From Candidatus Doudnabacteria bacterium (GTDB lineage: Bacteria > Patescibacteriota > Doudnabacteria > UBA920), in contig JAEUSE010000065.1 in assembly GCA_016788805.1 (NCBI GenBank), forward strand, positions 1 to 5,970: a DNA stretch of 5,970 nt, written 5' to 3'. Position numbers and translations under genes: made by a program. The notes under the pieces are model-generated. The model did not search any database, was not told the origin of the DNA, and saw only the letters and a list, made by a program, of their open reading frames with translations. Below are positions 4,990 to 5,970 of this stretch, one piece after another (positions within the stretch are counted from its first letter, which is position 1; each line of letters begins with the position of its first letter).

Positions 4990-5613
4990 CTATATAGAAA
5001 TGCGTTTTCTTTGAACGGTTTGAGAGACAGTGGCGGAAGTGTTTGGAAAACCAAAATTCTTCCACCCTGTAGTTAGGCAGTTCTGCCCTAGACTGTTGCA
5101 ATCACCCTTTATAAGTAAGCCAACACGTACATCTTTACCGGGTAGGGAAGGGTACGAGCTAGAATACCTTTTGGGCGGAAGTGTATTACCAAGTTCTATG
5201 AGTGGTGGTGTAACTCTCATACGTTTCCCGTCTACATAGTTCACAACGAATCTTGCACGCGCTCGCCGATCTGCGGTAGCATCTTTGAAATCTACTTGCC
5301 TTACGAGTTCTACGCCAGAACAAATATTGCGCATTCCGCGTACCACAAGCACCCCTACTCTTGTCTGCACACTAAAAGTAATTCCTACGTCCGGACACTT
5401 TGAATTTGGCGACATAGCTTGTGTAAAATACTCGCTTCCTACACCAACATCACCTAATTCTGCGGCTGTGAGTTCACTGTTTTCTGCAGTCAACTCCGAG
5501 CCTTGCTGTGCGCCTAAAATTGCCGCAGTACATAGTGTAGCCGCCACTAACGCACGACGTATGCCAAATCCGGCTACAGGATGTTGAATTTCGAATGGAC
5601 GACTGTTTTGCAT
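4990..5613 (-). CDS. Secreted protein with four cysteines, unknown function
   Basis: A 207-residue protein I do not recognise. Residues 1-20 are a basic n-region ending in RR, residues 21-34 a hydrophobic core (ALVAATLCTAAILG), and cleavage after Ala35 is plausible, so it is likely exported. A short Glu/Thr linker, SELTAENSELTA, contains a near repeat of SELTAEN. The mature domain (about 55-207) has Cys73 and Cys98 and, later, Cys172 and Cys179 (DCNSLGQNCLTTGW), compatible with two disulfides. It looks beta-rich: ITFSVQTRVGVLVVRG, then RFVVNYVDGKRMRVTPP. Cys28 is not in a lipobox, so it is not a typical lipoprotein. It is transcribed away from the gene at 5845. No Shine-Dalgarno is present. 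The signal peptide and Cys spacing support a real gene. Confidence 0.78.
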   Translation of the reverse strand: MQNSRPFEIQHPVAGFGIRRALVAATLCTAAILGAQQGSELTAENSELTAAELGDVGVGSEYFTQAMSPNSKCPDVGITFSVQTRVGVLVVRGMRNICSGVELVRQVDFKDATADRRARARFVVNYVDGKRMRVTPPLIELGNTLPPKRYSSSYPSLPGKDVRVGLLIKGDCNSLGQNCLTTGWKNFGFPNTSATVSQTVQRKRISI

Positions 5614-5619
5614 ATGATT

Positions 5620-5650
5620 ATTAACTTACTCTATTATCAGTTAATGTCAA
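5620..5650 (-). promoter_or_regulatory. Candidate promoter of the minus-strand gene 4990-5613
   Basis: A perfect TTGACA lies at 5650-5645 on the minus strand. The best -10 is GTTAAT (5625-5620) at a long 19-base spacing; TAAGTT at 16 bases is weaker. With GTTAAT, transcription would start at about the ATG itself (5613), giving a leaderless message. Confidence 0.4.
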
Positions 5651-5702
5651 TATTTTGCCCCGAATAACAATCAAAACGCAACACCCCATAGCTTGAACAG
5701 CC

Positions 5703-5728
5703 ACAGGGTTTCCCCGTATCCTGTTTTT
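5703..5728 (+). terminator. Candidate rho-independent terminator, plus strand
   Basis: ACAGG (5703-5707) pairs with CCTGT (5720-5724), with a possible G-T pair inside and a loop of about 10-12 bases, followed at once by TTTT to 5728. No plus-strand gene ends nearby. It would shield the gene at 5845 from upstream readthrough. Confidence 0.42.
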
Positions 5729-5765
5729 GCGTAGATAACTACCATACGGTGCCTACGGATTACCT

Positions 5766-5844
5766 ACGGGACACTCCCTGAACTGATTAGAGAAATGTGA
5801 ATTAGCCGATATTCTGTTTTTTACACTACCATAACCACTAAGCC
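5766..5844 (+). repeat. Copy B of the repeat: upstream region of the gene at 5845
   Basis: This is the fullest copy. It has the ACGGGACACTCCCT core (5766-5779), AGAGAAATGTGAATTAGCC (5789-5807), a T-rich stretch, then CTACCATAACCACTAA at 5826-5841, close before the ATG. The first two blocks recur at 4757-4806, the last two at 914-965, and the core alone at 2003 and 2697. The core contains the imperfectly used palindrome GGGACACTCCC. CCTACGG is also repeated, at 5752-5758 and 5763-5769. The position before a start codon suggests a promoter or 5' leader. Confidence 0.68.
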
Positions 5845-5970
5845 ATGTACGCTATCGAAGCTTACCCAACATCAGTTACAGCCCATCGCAGCACCTCAAC
5901 CTTTGACGCCTACACCCGCTATAAATCTCTGACTCTCGATCGCAGCCGAATTAGCGCCCAATTCAAATCC
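5845..5970 (+). CDS. N-terminus of an unknown protein (3' partial)
   Basis: From ATG 5845 the frame is open for 42 codons to the window edge: MYAIEAYPTSVTAHRSTSTF, then DAYTRYKSLTLDRSRISAQF and KS. A stop (TAA 5839-5841) sits two codons upstream, so no earlier start exists. Independent support for translation comes from the gap-free paralogue at 963, where FDAYT, KSL and RI are kept. There is no hydrophobic signal sequence and no Shine-Dalgarno. I do not recognise the family. Because its relic lies right behind an Rhs toxin-immunity pair, it may be the start of another large surface or toxin gene, but that is a guess. Confidence 0.62.
   Translation, partial: MYAIEAYPTSVTAHRSTSTFDAYTRYKSLTLDRSRISAQFKS

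Noticed and set aside
4789..5076. Plus-strand open frame (Pro/Ser-rich) running from repeat copy C into the minus-strand gene
   Set aside because: No credible start codon or ribosome site, overlaps the better supported secreted-protein gene, and the composition looks like non-coding DNA.
5765..5780. Repeat core as a transposon terminal inverted repeat
   Set aside because: All four copies have the same orientation, no inverted partner or target duplication is visible and no transposase is encoded here. It remains possible only with more sequence.

Overview
The window reads as an accessory locus of surface and toxin genes from a bacterium using the standard genetic code. A short single-domain S49 peptidase, small membrane proteins, an Rhs effector tail, many start codons without a Shine-Dalgarno and promoters lying almost on the start codon would fit a Patescibacteria/Saccharibacteria-like genome. 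That placement is inferred from gene style; no marker gene is present.

Layout. 2-876 (+): 3' end of an Rhs-family gene with a C-terminal HNH nuclease toxin, overlapping by ATGA a 97-residue protein that looks like its immunity partner. 877-1112 (+): a decayed copy of the 5' end of another gene (upstream region plus N-terminus with an in-frame TAG). 1107-1790 (-): membrane-anchored protein with a Thr/Pro/Ala-rich stalk and a small outer domain. 1791-2265: spacer, then the remains of a second toxin tail (2019-2258, broken by TAG). 2266-2499 (+): intact DUF2283 protein, probably the antidote of that broken toxin. 2500-2867: no intact gene, but an interrupted reading frame at 2659-2829. 2868-4724 (+): a two-gene operon, S49 (SppA-like) membrane peptidase and a DUF4234-like multi-pass membrane protein. 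4725-4989: intergenic, with another copy of the repeated upstream block and a strong hairpin. 4990-5613 (-): secreted protein with four Cys in the mature part. 5614-5844: divergent intergenic region. 5845-5970 (+): the first 42 codons of a gene that runs off the window; the relic at 963-1112 is its gap-free paralogue.

How it fits together. The plus strand holds toxin/immunity modules in different states: one apparently functional (HNH + DUF2314-like), one with a dead toxin and a live DUF2283 partner, and one interrupted frame of unknown kind. A short block (core ACGGGACACTCCCT) recurs four times at the edges of these modules and upstream of the new gene at 5845. This suggests growth and decay by repeat-mediated exchange, as is known for displaced Rhs/CDI toxin-immunity cassettes. 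The minus-strand genes and the peptidase operon encode envelope or secreted proteins of unknown substrate; no direct link to the toxins is shown.
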